A DNA stretch of 64,000 nucleotides from Anaerosporobacter faecicola (GCF_012070565.1 NZ_JAAQRO010000032.1:81887-145886); one strand, 5' to 3'; positions 17,551 through 26,362 are shown, counted from the first letter of the stretch. The notes: a model not told the origin generated them from the sequence alone. Numbers and translations are program-made.

Positions 17551-18468
17551 ATGACGATAGAGCCATACAAAGGAATTGCAGAGATATATGAAGAAATCCG
17601 TCCCTCCTACCCTCAGGAATTAATTCAGGACATAATTAATTCCACGTATTTGTCGTATTGCGACAGGATATTAGAGATTGGAGCAGGGACAGGAAAAGCA
17701 ACAACTTTATTCGCAGAACGAGGATATGGAGTACATGCAATAGAGATTGGAGAAGATATGGCGGAAATCCTTAGAAAGAAGTGTTCTCCATATCAATTGG
17801 TTACTGTGGAGGTATGTTCCTTTGAAGACTGGATCAATTCAGAAAAAGAGGAATATCATCTAATCTATTCAGCGCAAGCATTTCATTGGATTAAGAAAGA
17901 AATCAAATATAAAAAATGCTATGATCTACTAGAGAAAGCCGGCTATCTGGTATTGTTCTGGTATGCACCCACAAATAATAAATCATTCGAACGGCTGAAA
18001 CTGGACGAACAGATTAATAAAATAGTTGATCAGTACATAAAAAAATCGGAAGGAAATAAAAGGAGTCCATGTAAAGATAGTGAGAAACAAAGTGTAGGAC
18101 AAAGTGAGAAACAAAGCGAGGAACAAAAGGACAATCATATTGAAAAAAATACAAGCAAACTACCAGTAAGACGAACACACACAGGAGTCTACAGTGCAGA
18201 CGAACGAAAAAAAGAAATTGAAGAAAGTGGCTTATTCCAAATTATTGAACAAAAGGAATATCTCCATAAGATAATCAATACGCCAGAACAATATGTACAG
18301 GCAATGCGTTCTGTGCCTGCCTTTGCTTCTTGCCTAGATCGAATGGAAGAGAGTATTATTAAGGAATTAGAGAATAAAATTATATCCCTCATAATTGCTT
18401 ATGGGGGATATGTGGAAGAAGAGTTTCAATACTCTTTATATATTGCACAGAAGTTCGTTCGTGTCTAG
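17551..18468 (+). CDS. class I SAM-dependent methyltransferase
   Basis: 305 residues; motif I LEIGAGTGKAT (41-51), acidic E65 after strand 2, and the AFHWI segment typical of the UbiE/trans-aconitate type Methyltransf_11 group. Between about residues 165 and 215 there is a hydrophilic, repetitive insert (SEKQS-GQSEKQSEEQ) with no counterpart in ordinary family members; it probably forms a flexible loop. AAAGGAGGTG just before ATG 17551 fixes the start, although the frame is open from 17482. Substrate unknown. Confidence 0.8.
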   Translation: MTIEPYKGIAEIYEEIRPSYPQELIQDIINSTYLSYCDRILEIGAGTGKATTLFAERGYGVHAIEIGEDMAEILRKKCSPYQLVTVEVCSFEDWINSEKEEYHLIYSAQAFHWIKKEIKYKKCYDLLEKAGYLVLFWYAPTNNKSFERLKLDEQINKIVDQYIKKSEGNKRSPCKDSEKQSVGQSEKQSEEQKDNHIEKNTSKLPVRRTHTGVYSADERKKEIEESGLFQIIEQKEYLHKIINTPEQYVQAMRSVPAFASCLDRMEESIIKELENKIISLIIAYGGYVEEEFQYSLYIAQKFVRV

Positions 18469-18521
18469 TAGAAAGTAATTCTCTAATCTTGCAATAGCAT
18501 GGCACCTATTGAAGTTCTATA

Positions 18522-19916
18522 CTAGCGTTTACAAAGAGGCAGAATCAATTTCACACAAAATCCACCATACTGGCTGTGAGAAATGATTGTTTGTCCATTG
18601 TGAACTGCCAGAATCTGTTTTACAATAAGCAGTCCAAGACCATGCCGTTGCTCGGTTGTAGTATCATCACATACCATATAATGTGGCGTTGTATTTAACT
18701 GGTGAATCTGCTCATCGGTAGCGCCTACGCCATTGTCGGCAACCGTTATCATACAAGAGTCGTCTAAAGATTGCACGGTAACATAGATGGTACAGCCGTT
18801 CTCGTTATGGTTAATAGAATTTTGAATCAAATTCATGATGGCCCTTCTTAGTAAATCTTGATCTGCCTGAATCAAACAAGTATTTGGGCTTGTATCTGTT
18901 TCCCATTCGATCGGATGGGTATGATCAATATCGGTATTCATAAAATCAACGACAACCTGTCGAACAACAGCAACAGCATTCATTTTGCTAGGTTGAATCG
19001 GCTGCATGTTATATTCCAGTTTGGAGGCTAGGTTTAGGTCATTAATTAAGTTTTGCATCTTCTGGCTTTGGCGAAGAATGACCATTGCTTTTTTCTGTTG
19101 TTCTTCTGTAAGATGCGTATCGGATTCTAATTGCCCAGCATATCCCATGACCATGGAAAGAGGAGTACGGATATCATGGGAAACCCCAGCAATCCAATTG
19201 GCGCGAGCAGTTTCTTTTCGTCTTAATTGTGACTTTTGCTTCTGTAATATTTCAGAAGTTTGATTGATGCTGACGGCAAGTTCTGACAGCAGTCCTTTTT
19301 CCAATATATGAACAGGATTACTGGTGGAAAGCGATTGAATTCCATTTATGATTGGTTTAATAGAGGTTAGCAGTTTGGAATTTGCTAAAACATAGATGAT
19401 CAGGAGTAATAAGATATTCGCAAACACTATGGCAAGTAGGATTTTAGGTAAGTTTGCAATCAGATGATAATCCCAGCTTGGCCACATATGCTTCCAATAA
19501 CTCTCTTTTGGGTAACCAAGGACAAGTAAACCATTTTCTGATTCCCCTGTAAATGTTGGATAACCAGCGATATAGCCACGTGTAACGTTGGATATAGAAG
19601 AGGCGGTATAGGAAAGAGGTACGCAGTTCGGTAGATGATCACTTTTCCATACAACTTGAAGTGTCGTATTGTCAATCAAGATTGCCCAAGCATGGGCTTC
19701 TTGGAGTTGGGTAGTACTCTCTTTCGATAAGACAATCCCTTGCTCCGTGGATTGTAATGCCTTAGCGGTTTCTGCTGCAGTAACCCAAGGGGAGCCATTA
19801 GATAATTGCTTGGAAGCGATGATGGCGAATACGACTGCATTAAGCAAAAGAAGCATGAGGGAGCTAAGGAGCAAGAGACCAACATAACGACGAATGAGTT
19901 TCGGAACACTTTTCAT
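18522..19916 (-). CDS. sensor histidine kinase of the LanFEG-type module
   Basis: 464-residue membrane kinase: TM1 about 11-34, an extracytoplasmic domain of about 115 residues, TM2 about 155-178, HAMP-like linker, HisKA with phospho-acceptor H247 (GVSHDIRTPL), N-box N362/N366, ADNGVG (393-398) and GLGL (426-429). The long outside domain sets it apart from the small BceS-type kinase at 50587. The response regulator gene precedes it with a 4-7 base junction. The ATG at 19928 is too close to its RBS, so 19916 is preferred. It probably senses a cell-wall-active peptide or membrane stress. Confidence 0.88.
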   Translation of the reverse strand: MKSVPKLIRRYVGLLLLSSLMLLLLNAVVFAIIASKQLSNGSPWVTAAETAKALQSTEQGIVLSKESTTQLQEAHAWAILIDNTTLQVVWKSDHLPNCVPLSYTASSISNVTRGYIAGYPTFTGESENGLLVLGYPKESYWKHMWPSWDYHLIANLPKILLAIVFANILLLLIIYVLANSKLLTSIKPIINGIQSLSTSNPVHILEKGLLSELAVSINQTSEILQKQKSQLRRKETARANWIAGVSHDIRTPLSMVMGYAGQLESDTHLTEEQQKKAMVILRQSQKMQNLINDLNLASKLEYNMQPIQPSKMNAVAVVRQVVVDFMNTDIDHTHPIEWETDTSPNTCLIQADQDLLRRAIMNLIQNSINHNENGCTIYVTVQSLDDSCMITVADNGVGATDEQIHQLNTTPHYMVCDDTTTEQRHGLGLLIVKQILAVHNGQTIISHSQYGGFCVKLILPLCKR

Positions 19917-19921
19917 AAAAA

Positions 19922-20629
19922 TCACCATTCCCTTTCAACAATTAATTTGTATCCTAAGCCTTTAATCGTAACTAAAGATACAGGTTTGGAAGGGTTTTCT
20001 TCAATCTTTTCTCGGATTCGTCTGATATGAGCCATTAAGGAATTTTCATAGCCATATGGGTTATCGCCCCATGCTGCTTCACAAAGTGTATCAATGGTTA
20101 CAATTCGACCGGCATTGCGGTAAAGTGCGGATAATAATTCGTGTTCTTTGGCTGTAAGAGGGATATGTTCGTCCGCTTTGATTACTTCAGCACGAGAAAA
20201 ATCAATGGTACTGCTATGTAACTTGACAAGAGGATTTTCTCTTTTGTAGCTTCGTCTAAGAATTGCCATAACACGAAAAAGAAGTTCTTTCGGTAAGAAT
20301 GGCTTAACCATGTAATCGTCTGCTCCAAGAGAGAACCCTTTCCATTTGTCCTCCTCTTCACCACGGGCAGTTAAGAATAGAACGGGATAGTCCTGTTCCT
20401 TTCTTACTTGTTCCATTAAGGAAAAACCACTTCCATCGGGGAGCATTACATCAAGGATTACCATTTCAGGAGAATATTCTTTGATTTGAGACATTGCTTC
20501 TTTTACATTGCTAGCAGTATGAATGTTGGTAAATCCATCTTCTGTTAAGATGGATACAACCATATCTAAAAGTTCCTGTTCATCATCCACGAGCAAGATC
20601 CGTTTTGATTTTAAATAGGATAATTCCAT
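19922..20629 (-). CDS. OmpR-family response regulator
   Basis: 235 residues: receiver domain with D15/D16 and phospho-acceptor D60 (MVILDVMLPDGSGF), conserved Lys in YMVKPF, then a winged-helix output domain ending GLGYKL. First gene of the minus-strand two-component operon and divergent from the ABC operon at 20781; the 11-bp tandem repeat at 20697-20718 is the likely binding site. Confidence 0.93.
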   Translation of the reverse strand: MELSYLKSKRILLVDDEQELLDMVVSILTEDGFTNIHTASNVKEAMSQIKEYSPEMVILDVMLPDGSGFSLMEQVRKEQDYPVLFLTARGEEEDKWKGFSLGADDYMVKPFLPKELLFRVMAILRRSYKRENPLVKLHSSTIDFSRAEVIKADEHIPLTAKEHELLSALYRNAGRIVTIDTLCEAAWGDNPYGYENSLMAHIRRIREKIEENPSKPVSLVTIKGLGYKLIVEREW

Positions 20630-20655
20630 TCAGAAACACCTTCTTTCTGCTACTT

Positions 20656-20664
20656 ATTATAGCA
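20656..20664 (-). promoter_or_regulatory. extended -10 of the two-component operon
   Basis: TGCTATAAT on the minus strand, about 30 bases upstream of the response regulator start. No good -35, consistent with an extended -10 or activated promoter. Confidence 0.5.
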
Positions 20665-20696
20665 TAGATCTTGTTAATTTATCTGTTTTGATAAAA

Positions 20697-20718
20697 ATGT
20701 AAGGTAGATGTAAGGTAG
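20697..20718. promoter_or_regulatory. 11-bp perfect tandem repeat, likely response-regulator site
   Basis: ATGTAAGGTAG occurs twice head-to-tail (20697-20707 and 20708-20718). An 11-bp direct repeat puts both copies on the same face of the helix, the usual geometry of OmpR-family dimers. It lies between the divergent kinase/regulator operon and the ABC operon. Confidence 0.65.
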
Positions 20719-20780
20719 GGAGAAGGATAGCGCAAGGTTCTTTCTGTAAACTAAAAGACAGAAAGAAAGGAGTAAATGCG

Positions 20781-21536
20781 ATGAATATCATTGAAACGAA
20801 AAACCTTACAAAATCCTATGGTAATTTTACTGCGGTGTCAGGGGTGAACCTTCATATCCCCAGAGGAACGGTATACGGATTTTTAGGACCAAATGGAGCT
20901 GGAAAATCCACTACGATGAAAATGTTCTTAGGGCTTACGAAACCGACGGAAGGAACGTTCTCCATTGATAACAAAAGATATCCAGAAGATCGAGTGGAGA
21001 TTTTGAAAGAAGTGGGATCTTTTATTGAAGCACCGGCATTCTATGGAAATCTTAGTGGCGAAGAGAATCTGGAAATTATCCGTAAAATCTTAGGACTTCC
21101 GAAAGCCTCTGTTAAAGAAGCATTAGAGCTAGTTGGTCTTACCGAACACAGAAAACGTCTTGCAAAGAAGTATTCATTAGGTATGAAACAGAGATTGGGA
21201 CTTGCGAGTGCACTAATTGGAAGACCACCAATTCTGATTCTTGATGAACCGACGAATGGACTTGATCCGGTTGGGATACATGAGATTCGGACATTGATTC
21301 GGTCATTACCACAGAAGTTCAATTGTACGGTATTCGTCTCTTCTCATTTGTTGTCTGAAATCGAATTAATGGCAGACAACATCGGAATACTGAATCACGG
21401 ACATCTTATTTTTGAAGGAACACTTCCTATGTTAAAGAGAAATGCTTCGCTGCAAGGATTTCCAACGGAAAACTTGGAGGAAACATTTTTGGCAATGATT
21501 GATGAAGATAATAGACAAAGGAGTGGTAAGAGATGA
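20781..21536 (+). CDS. ABC transporter ATPase, lantibiotic/bacitracin protection type (LanF/BcrA-like)
   Basis: 251 residues: Walker A GPNGAGKST (36-44), signature SLGMKQR (132-138), Walker B ILILDEPT (151-158), then the short C-terminal tail of LanF/BcrA ATPases. It powers two membrane proteins encoded immediately downstream (overlap ATGA at 21533). Such complexes expel lantibiotics or bacitracin from the membrane. AAAGGAG lies upstream. Confidence 0.9.
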   Translation: MNIIETKNLTKSYGNFTAVSGVNLHIPRGTVYGFLGPNGAGKSTTMKMFLGLTKPTEGTFSIDNKRYPEDRVEILKEVGSFIEAPAFYGNLSGEENLEIIRKILGLPKASVKEALELVGLTEHRKRLAKKYSLGMKQRLGLASALIGRPPILILDEPTNGLDPVGIHEIRTLIRSLPQKFNCTVFVSSHLLSEIELMADNIGILNHGHLIFEGTLPMLKRNASLQGFPTENLEETFLAMIDEDNRQRSGKR

Positions 21537-22255
21537 GTATTGCACTAGAATGGAAGAAAACAAAGCGAACGGGCTTTTTCCTTACATTTGTGGCAGGTGG
21601 ACTTCTTGCAGGGGCAGTACCGATCCTTAATATGATGGTTCGTGAGAAGTGTTATGTTGGAAGAAAAGAACCTGCAGTTGACATCATACTCAATGCGAAC
21701 TGGCAGTTGATGGCCATGCTTACGATTCTTCTCCTACTGGTGGGAGCCTGTATGCTGTACCATACCGAATATGCAGACAATGCCATACAGAGAATGCGTA
21801 CGATGCCAAAAAGGGAATGTGGTCTTTTCTACAGTAAATGTGGTCTACTTCTCTTCATGAGTATCTTCCTTGTTTTCCTGCAAGCGTTAGCAATTTATTT
21901 CTGTATGGTTCACTGGTTTGCGTATACAGCAGAACAGATTTCTGTATTGATTTATAATTTTAGTTATACATTCATCTTGTTGTTACCATCTGTCTTTGGG
22001 TTCCTCTTGATCGCTTCTGTGTGTAACAATATGTGGATTCCACTTGGAATTGGCGTTGTCTGCATATTTACAGCAACAATGTTACCAACAAACAATCGCT
22101 GGCTATCTCTATTTCCGTTTGCACTACCATTCCAAACGTATGTAGGGAAGGATTGGAATACGATACGAATGGATCTCTTAGCAGCAGTGGTTGAAAGCAT
22201 GTTGGCGTGTATCGCGGAAGGGATAATCTTGAAAGGAAGGAGGGCTTTGGCATGA
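21533..22255 (+). CDS. ABC-2 type permease (LanE-like)
   Basis: 240 residues with six hydrophobic segments (about 14-32, 57-77, 103-123, 140-162, 165-185, 212-230). No lantibiotic synthesis genes are nearby, so the operon serves protection, not self-immunity. Start overlaps the ATPase stop by four bases, and its own stop overlaps the next start (ATGA), a tightly coupled operon. Confidence 0.85.
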   Translation: MSIALEWKKTKRTGFFLTFVAGGLLAGAVPILNMMVREKCYVGRKEPAVDIILNANWQLMAMLTILLLLVGACMLYHTEYADNAIQRMRTMPKRECGLFYSKCGLLLFMSIFLVFLQALAIYFCMVHWFAYTAEQISVLIYNFSYTFILLLPSVFGFLLIASVCNNMWIPLGIGVVCIFTATMLPTNNRWLSLFPFALPFQTYVGKDWNTIRMDLLAAVVESMLACIAEGIILKGRRALA

Positions 22256-23022
22256 GTTTGAAATCACTTATTGGAATTGAGTATACAAAAATTAGGCGTT
22301 CAAAAATTGGAGTGATTCTATTACTAGCAACATGCATTCTTTGGATTCCATCCATCGTGAATGCAGATTTAAATTTTACGATGCAGGCAGAAGGAATCAC
22401 ACCTGAGAATAATTTCTTCATACAGGGATTTATGGCAATGTCTTGGTTTATGTTTCCTGCAACGATGCTTGTAAGTACTGTTTTGATAAATCAGACGGAA
22501 AGAAAGAATAGTGGAATGTTAAAAATGTTGTCTATGCCGATTTCTATCTGGAGATTGTGTTTGGCAAAATATGTGGTATTACTTACTTTAGCGGCATTGC
22601 AGATTATGATGTCAGTGGGAATGTATTATATAAGTGCTGCTATCGCCTCTCAGACACAAGAGTATAATTTGCTCTTGTCTCCGTTGTTTGTATGTAAGGA
22701 AGCTGCTTTGATCTGGTTATCAGCCATTCCAATGTTGGCAATCTTTTGGCTCTTAACGATATGCATACAGACACCAATTGTGCCGATTGGCCTTGGATTT
22801 GCCTCGATTGTTCCTTCCGTATTAATCATTAATACAAAATTCTGGTTTGCGTATCCAATGGCATATCCATTCTTTTTCATTACATCAGAGTACGGAAAAC
22901 TAGCAAAAAATCTAACAACAACACAAGCAGAACCAATACCGTGGATTCCAACAGCAATCTTCATTACACTTGTATGCGTTTTGTTATCCTGTATAAGGTT
23001 TGGAAAGTATGAAAGGAGATAA
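22252..23022 (+). CDS. ABC-2 type permease (LanG-like)
   Basis: 256 residues, six predicted membrane segments, start IEYTKIRRSKIG typical of LanE/LanG permeases where a charged N-terminal helix precedes TM1. GGAAGGAGG upstream and the ATGA overlap fix the start at 22252 rather than the longer frame at 22207. Second membrane subunit of the LanFEG-like exporter. Confidence 0.85.
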   Translation: MSLKSLIGIEYTKIRRSKIGVILLLATCILWIPSIVNADLNFTMQAEGITPENNFFIQGFMAMSWFMFPATMLVSTVLINQTERKNSGMLKMLSMPISIWRLCLAKYVVLLTLAALQIMMSVGMYYISAAIASQTQEYNLLLSPLFVCKEAALIWLSAIPMLAIFWLLTICIQTPIVPIGLGFASIVPSVLIINTKFWFAYPMAYPFFFITSEYGKLAKNLTTTQAEPIPWIPTAIFITLVCVLLSCIRFGKYERR

Positions 23023-23027
23023 GTAGT

Positions 23028-23312
23028 ATGAAAGAGCGAATAATAACCTTGATCAGTACGATCATGATGTGTGTACCATGGACAATTCTACCATTAAGAA
23101 TGAACCAGTGGGCCCTTAAGTCCCCAACTGCTGAGATCATGATTGCCAGCTATGCAGCATTTATGATTCTCAGCGGAGTTTTTACTGTTTGGGCATATAC
23201 AAAAGGAAATGTAAAGAATGGTTTGATGAAACTATGTGTTGTAATGAATAGTGTATATAGTGTTGGTGGTTTGGTAGCTTTTGCGATGATGTTACTTCCT
23301 AAATTGGTGTAA
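23028..23312 (+). CDS. small membrane protein at the end of the LanFEG-like operon
   Basis: 94 residues with three hydrophobic segments (about 6-24, 38-57, 67-89) and AAAGGAG before the ATG. Five bases separate it from the permease gene, so it is part of the operon. I recognise no named family; it may stabilise the permease pair. Confidence 0.75.
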   Translation: MKERIITLISTIMMCVPWTILPLRMNQWALKSPTAEIMIASYAAFMILSGVFTVWAYTKGNVKNGLMKLCVVMNSVYSVGGLVAFAMMLLPKLV

Positions 23313-23317
23313 GCAAG

Positions 23318-23707
23318 TTACGACCTTGTCTTGTAGATTCGAATGATCACACCATCTTTGGTTGGTTCCCCAATTCCAGTCAGGCTGGTTGTTTCCCACT
23401 CTGCAAGACAGGCGCTATCTGTAACAATAGTAGGACAACAATGTGCAAGATCACGAGCATTGTTTTCAATAAAAAGATGGCAAGGATTTCCTTCGTGATC
23501 AATCCCTTCTAACATATATCTAGCGGACAAGAGACATTCTCCTGTTTTCTCAATCTTCTGGGTGTCAACACAGGCACCAATTGTATTACCTTGAAAATAA
23601 GGACCATTTGCTTTTGCAGTAAATGGAATCATGCAGATATCTTTTGTATGTCCAATCACATGGAGCGATTTCTCGATTATAACATCAATTGTTAACAATA
23701 ATTCCAT
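23318..23707 (-). CDS. DUF3237 family protein
   Basis: 129 residues. The pattern LLSARYMLEGID..G..C.LFIENNA and the second-half strand pattern fit the DUF3237/UPF0311 beta-barrel family, whose function is not established. AGGAAGGAG precedes the ATG. It converges with the LanFEG-like operon, separated by only 5 bases, with no visible terminator between. Confidence 0.75.
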   Translation of the reverse strand: MELLLTIDVIIEKSLHVIGHTKDICMIPFTAKANGPYFQGNTIGACVDTQKIEKTGECLLSARYMLEGIDHEGNPCHLFIENNARDLAHCCPTIVTDSACLAEWETTSLTGIGEPTKDGVIIRIYKTRS

Positions 23708-23876
23708 AAGAACTCCTTCCTACTGTATAGATAACTTCCTTAGTACTGTTACGGGTGAAGCTAAGGGAGAGAAAGTTTTTAGGCGTTTATAGAAATCAAC
23801 GACTCGTTCATAACTTTCAAGCGCAAAGTTTGATTTAATAATAGCAGTGAGGATACGGCATGTCAATTCTAAGGGG

Positions 23877-23914
23877 CGATATTTGCTACCGTGTTGAACG
23901 GTAGGCAAATATCG
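23877..23914. repeat. 16-bp inverted repeat with one bulge
   Basis: CGATATTTGCTACCGT (23877-23892), loop GTTGA, then its complement with a single extra G (23898-23914). No T-run. It lies about 170 bases upstream of the DUF3237 gene on its 5' side. Confidence 0.5.
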
Positions 23915-24295
23915 TTGAGTCTAGTTGCATTAACGTGTATGAGAAAAACAATCAAAAGTTATTGAATTGGTATGATGTTAAACATTGTGAGTATAGCTGC
24001 ACATTACTATGATTCAAAAATATGTTTCGTTAATATAATAAATATAATTAATATGTATTACAGTTATGTCAATGCATGGTTTATAATATAAACATAGATG
24101 GTTCTTGTGTTAGAAACAAGACGAAAAATTCGAACAAGAGAGGCTGTAACCAACGATTGATTAAACGGTTACAAGAGGTATATCCGATACAGAAAGATCA
24201 GAAGGTTTTGTTCCCATTCGAGCGAATTGAGTTCCTAGCAAGAAAGTAATAGAGGAAAAACCAAACGGAACGGACAGGAAGAAAGGAGTAGACAA
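23909..24295. other. intergenic region upstream of AraC regulator
   Basis: AT-rich; contains the candidate promoter at 24058-24087 and, in the leader, a TGTAACC / GGTTACA stem. No gene found. Confidence 0.5.
24058..24087 (+). promoter_or_regulatory. candidate promoter of the AraC regulator
   Basis: TTACAG (24058-24063), 18-base spacer, TATAAT (24082-24087). Leader of about 200 bases to ATG 24296. Confidence 0.45.
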
Positions 24296-25195
24296 ATGCG
24301 TGATTTAGAAAGAATACAACAATTAGTAGGAACGATTACAGAAGAAGATTTGTTGCATGTTGACATCGCAGTTAGTGATACAGTGGGAATCTTTGTGCCA
24401 AGTACAGGGTTTTGCCAATATGCCATAACACCAAATCATACGCATCCCTCTTATATGTTTAATATATTTGTTCTAGAAAATCAGCAAGTGATAAAGCAAA
24501 GTATTGCCCTTTCAGAGAACCATTTACTTGCCTGCGTGCTATCTCCAGACGTTCCTCATACGGAGGAGGAAGGGGATAACTTCAATCGTTATTATGCAGT
24601 GATGGTAGATAAGAACTATATGGAGAAGGTCTATGCGGCGTATACGGGGAGGCAAGTACCGATGTTCATCTGGCATCAATTTCAGGTAGATCAAAACATT
24701 GTGTTCTATATAAAACAGTTTATGGAAGAATATGAGAACCAAAGTAGGAAAGAAAATGGAATCTTGTCACAACTTTCCGATATCCTTGTACATAAAATAG
24801 TGAGATGCATGTTAGAGATGGAGCAAGAAGAGAACAAACTTACCCAGGATTTTGGCGTGGAGAAAGCAAAACAATACATGTTACAAAATTATGGAAAGAA
24901 GATAACAGTAGCTGACTTAGCCAAGGAAGCCAATGCATCTATATCCCATTTTGAAAGACAGTTTAAGAAAACCTATGGTTGTTCACCGATACAGTATCTA
25001 CTTCAGATCCGATTGGAAAAGGCAAAGTCGTATCTACGAATGGAGGAGAATCAGATTACGGAGATTGCATTACAATGTGGATTTTCCAGTGCATCAAGTT
25101 TCATTTCACGGTTTCAATCATATACAGGAGTGCGTCCAACACAGTACCGAAAATCATATCAAGTTGAAATGGATGAGAAGATAATACGTAATTAA
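24296..25195 (+). CDS. AraC-family transcriptional regulator with cupin-type sensor domain
   Basis: 299 residues. The N-terminal half has cupin-like metal/sugar-binding features (NHTHPSYMFNIFVLE). The C-terminal 100 residues carry two helix-turn-helix motifs (ITVADLAKEANASISHFERQFKK and ITEIALQCGFSSASSFISRF, the second with the conserved GF/P-x-x-Y tail). AAAGGAG upstream. It may control the PNPOx-like gene that follows. Confidence 0.88.
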   Translation: MRDLERIQQLVGTITEEDLLHVDIAVSDTVGIFVPSTGFCQYAITPNHTHPSYMFNIFVLENQQVIKQSIALSENHLLACVLSPDVPHTEEEGDNFNRYYAVMVDKNYMEKVYAAYTGRQVPMFIWHQFQVDQNIVFYIKQFMEEYENQSRKENGILSQLSDILVHKIVRCMLEMEQEENKLTQDFGVEKAKQYMLQNYGKKITVADLAKEANASISHFERQFKKTYGCSPIQYLLQIRLEKAKSYLRMEENQITEIALQCGFSSASSFISRFQSYTGVRPTQYRKSYQVEMDEKIIRN

Positions 25196-25365
25196 GCAAT
25201 ATTTTGATAGTTTCTCTGAATAAAGACTGTTACTATATACCCAATACCCATATTTGAAAATTGCTCAGGGCCAATCTTGAAACAATCGCATGTTTCCTGA
25301 TGTGGTATATCCAACAAATCGTTTATGGGATTGAGAATTATAGGATTATTAGGGAGGAACGAACG

Positions 25366-25797
25366 ATGATGACAAAAAATGAAGTAATTGAAGCAATCAA
25401 CAAAAACCCCGTATTTTATCTAGCAACTGTAGAAGAGGATCAGCCTCGTGTCCGTGGAATGTTACTATATTCTGCTGATGAGAATGAAATTGTATTCCAC
25501 ACTGCCAAAATGCGCGATGTATATAAGCAACTTATGAAGAATGACCGTGCAGAGTTATGTTTCAATGCCGATGGTGTACAGATTCGAATTAGTGGAAAGT
25601 TGGAACTCATTGAGGACAATGCTCTAAAAGATGAGATTGCCAATCATCCGACAAGAAAGTTTTTGGATAAATGGAGAAATTCGATAACAGTAGAAGAATT
25701 TCATCAACAGTTTGCAGTATTTCGTTTAACAAAAGGAAACATTACCTTATGGACGATGGAACGTAATATTGAACCCAAGATCGAATTGGAATTCTAA
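25366..25797 (+). CDS. pyridoxamine 5'-phosphate oxidase-like flavin-binding protein
   Basis: 143 residues of the split-barrel FMN-binding fold: NPVFYLATVEEDQPRVRGM at the N-terminus, then the ELCFNADGVQIRISG strand region and a short C-terminus. The frame is open from 25261, but GGGAGG (25352-25357) sits 8 bases before ATG 25366. Members of this group often bind FMN or F420 and reduce small molecules; the substrate cannot be inferred. Confidence 0.85.
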   Translation: MMTKNEVIEAINKNPVFYLATVEEDQPRVRGMLLYSADENEIVFHTAKMRDVYKQLMKNDRAELCFNADGVQIRISGKLELIEDNALKDEIANHPTRKFLDKWRNSITVEEFHQQFAVFRLTKGNITLWTMERNIEPKIELEF

Positions 25798-25937
25798 GCG
25801 ATATTTTGAATCATGAAAAGATAGCAAATAATCGAAATTAGAGTTTATATAAGAGATGAGCAGAAATGCGAGGGTTGAGAAGAATCGCAGATCGTGCTAG
25901 AAAGAATTATACAAATTATACATAACACAAATAGAAG

Positions 25938-25986
25938 AACCAAATCCACAGTTGCTTGCATTGCAACATGTGGATTTGGTTTTTTA
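25938..25986 (+). terminator. terminator after the PNPOx-like gene
   Basis: AACCAAATCCACA-GTTGC pairs with GCAAC-a-TGTGGATTTGGTT, an 18-bp stem, followed by TTTTATA. Confidence 0.92.
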
Positions 25987-26047
25987 TATAAAAGGAAAGT
26001 CTTCCGACTTTCCTTTTATATAACCTTCCGTGGGATGCACACTCGCA
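25985..26047. repeat. dispersed hairpin-plus-tail repeat, copy 1
   Basis: Arms TATATAAAAGGAAAGTC (25985-26001) and exact complement (26006-26022) around TTCC, then a conserved tail ending GATGCACACTCGCA. The same layout occurs at 28938 and 45709. No protein coding. Confidence 0.65.
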
Positions 26048-26079
26048 CATAAGGTAGATGTCAGCTGAAGCTGGCGCGG

Positions 26080-26135
26080 AGAACAAAGTGTACTTTGAAA
26101 CATTTATTAACTTTGTTCTATTCTCAATTCAAAGT
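26080..26135 (+). repeat. two mutually exclusive stems
   Basis: AGAACAAAGT (26080-26089) pairs with ACTTTGTTCT (26110-26119); ACTTTGAA (26092-26099) in its loop can instead pair with TTCAAAGT (26128-26135). Could be a switch-like leader or a pseudoknot. Confidence 0.35.
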
Positions 26136-26165
26136 GTTTATTTTGTTTAAAGCCTGAAGAGCATT

Positions 26166-26201
26166 AGAAAGTCAGAAGAACAATAAGAAAGTCAGAAAAA
26201 C
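26166..26201. repeat. direct repeat, 20-bp period
   Basis: AGAAAGTCAGAAGAAC (26166-26181) and AGAAAGTCAGAAAAAC (26186-26201) differ at one base. Two helical turns apart, compatible with binding of an AraC- or OmpR-type regulator. Confidence 0.45.
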
Positions 26202-26264
26202 GGACAAGGGGATTTCGCAAAAATAGTCGAGAAGATGAAACGAAAAATCGATATGATGTTAGAT

Positions 26265-26295
26265 GTCAACAGAAACACAGAGGTGTTAACAGAAA
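26265..26295. repeat. second direct repeat, 20-bp period
   Basis: GTCAACAGAAA (26265-26275) and GTTAACAGAAA (26285-26295), again 20 bp apart, about 70 bases upstream of the ABC ATPase gene. Confidence 0.45.
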
Positions 26296-26362
26296 TAACT
26301 TGCACTTGGTGATTTGTAGAGTGTACAAATTACCAGACTTTTGAAAGGGTAAGGTGAAAAAG

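Larger units (their letters stand above)
25798..26362. other. repeat-rich intergenic region before the DrrA-like gene
   Basis: Contains in order the PNPOx-side terminator, the dispersed repeat, competing hairpins (26080-26135), and two pairs of 20-bp-period direct repeats (26166-26201, 26265-26295). No open frame of note. Confidence 0.55.

Noticed and set aside
23720..23908. 62-codon minus-strand frame upstream of the DUF3237 gene
   Set aside because: Part of it reads protein-like (SYERVVDFYKRLKTFSPL), but there is no RBS, no family I recognise, and its 5' end lies in an inverted repeat. It could be a gene scrap; not enough to call.
24933..25184. 83-codon frame inside the AraC gene
   Set aside because: Out-of-frame shadow of a clear AraC helix-turn-helix coding region.
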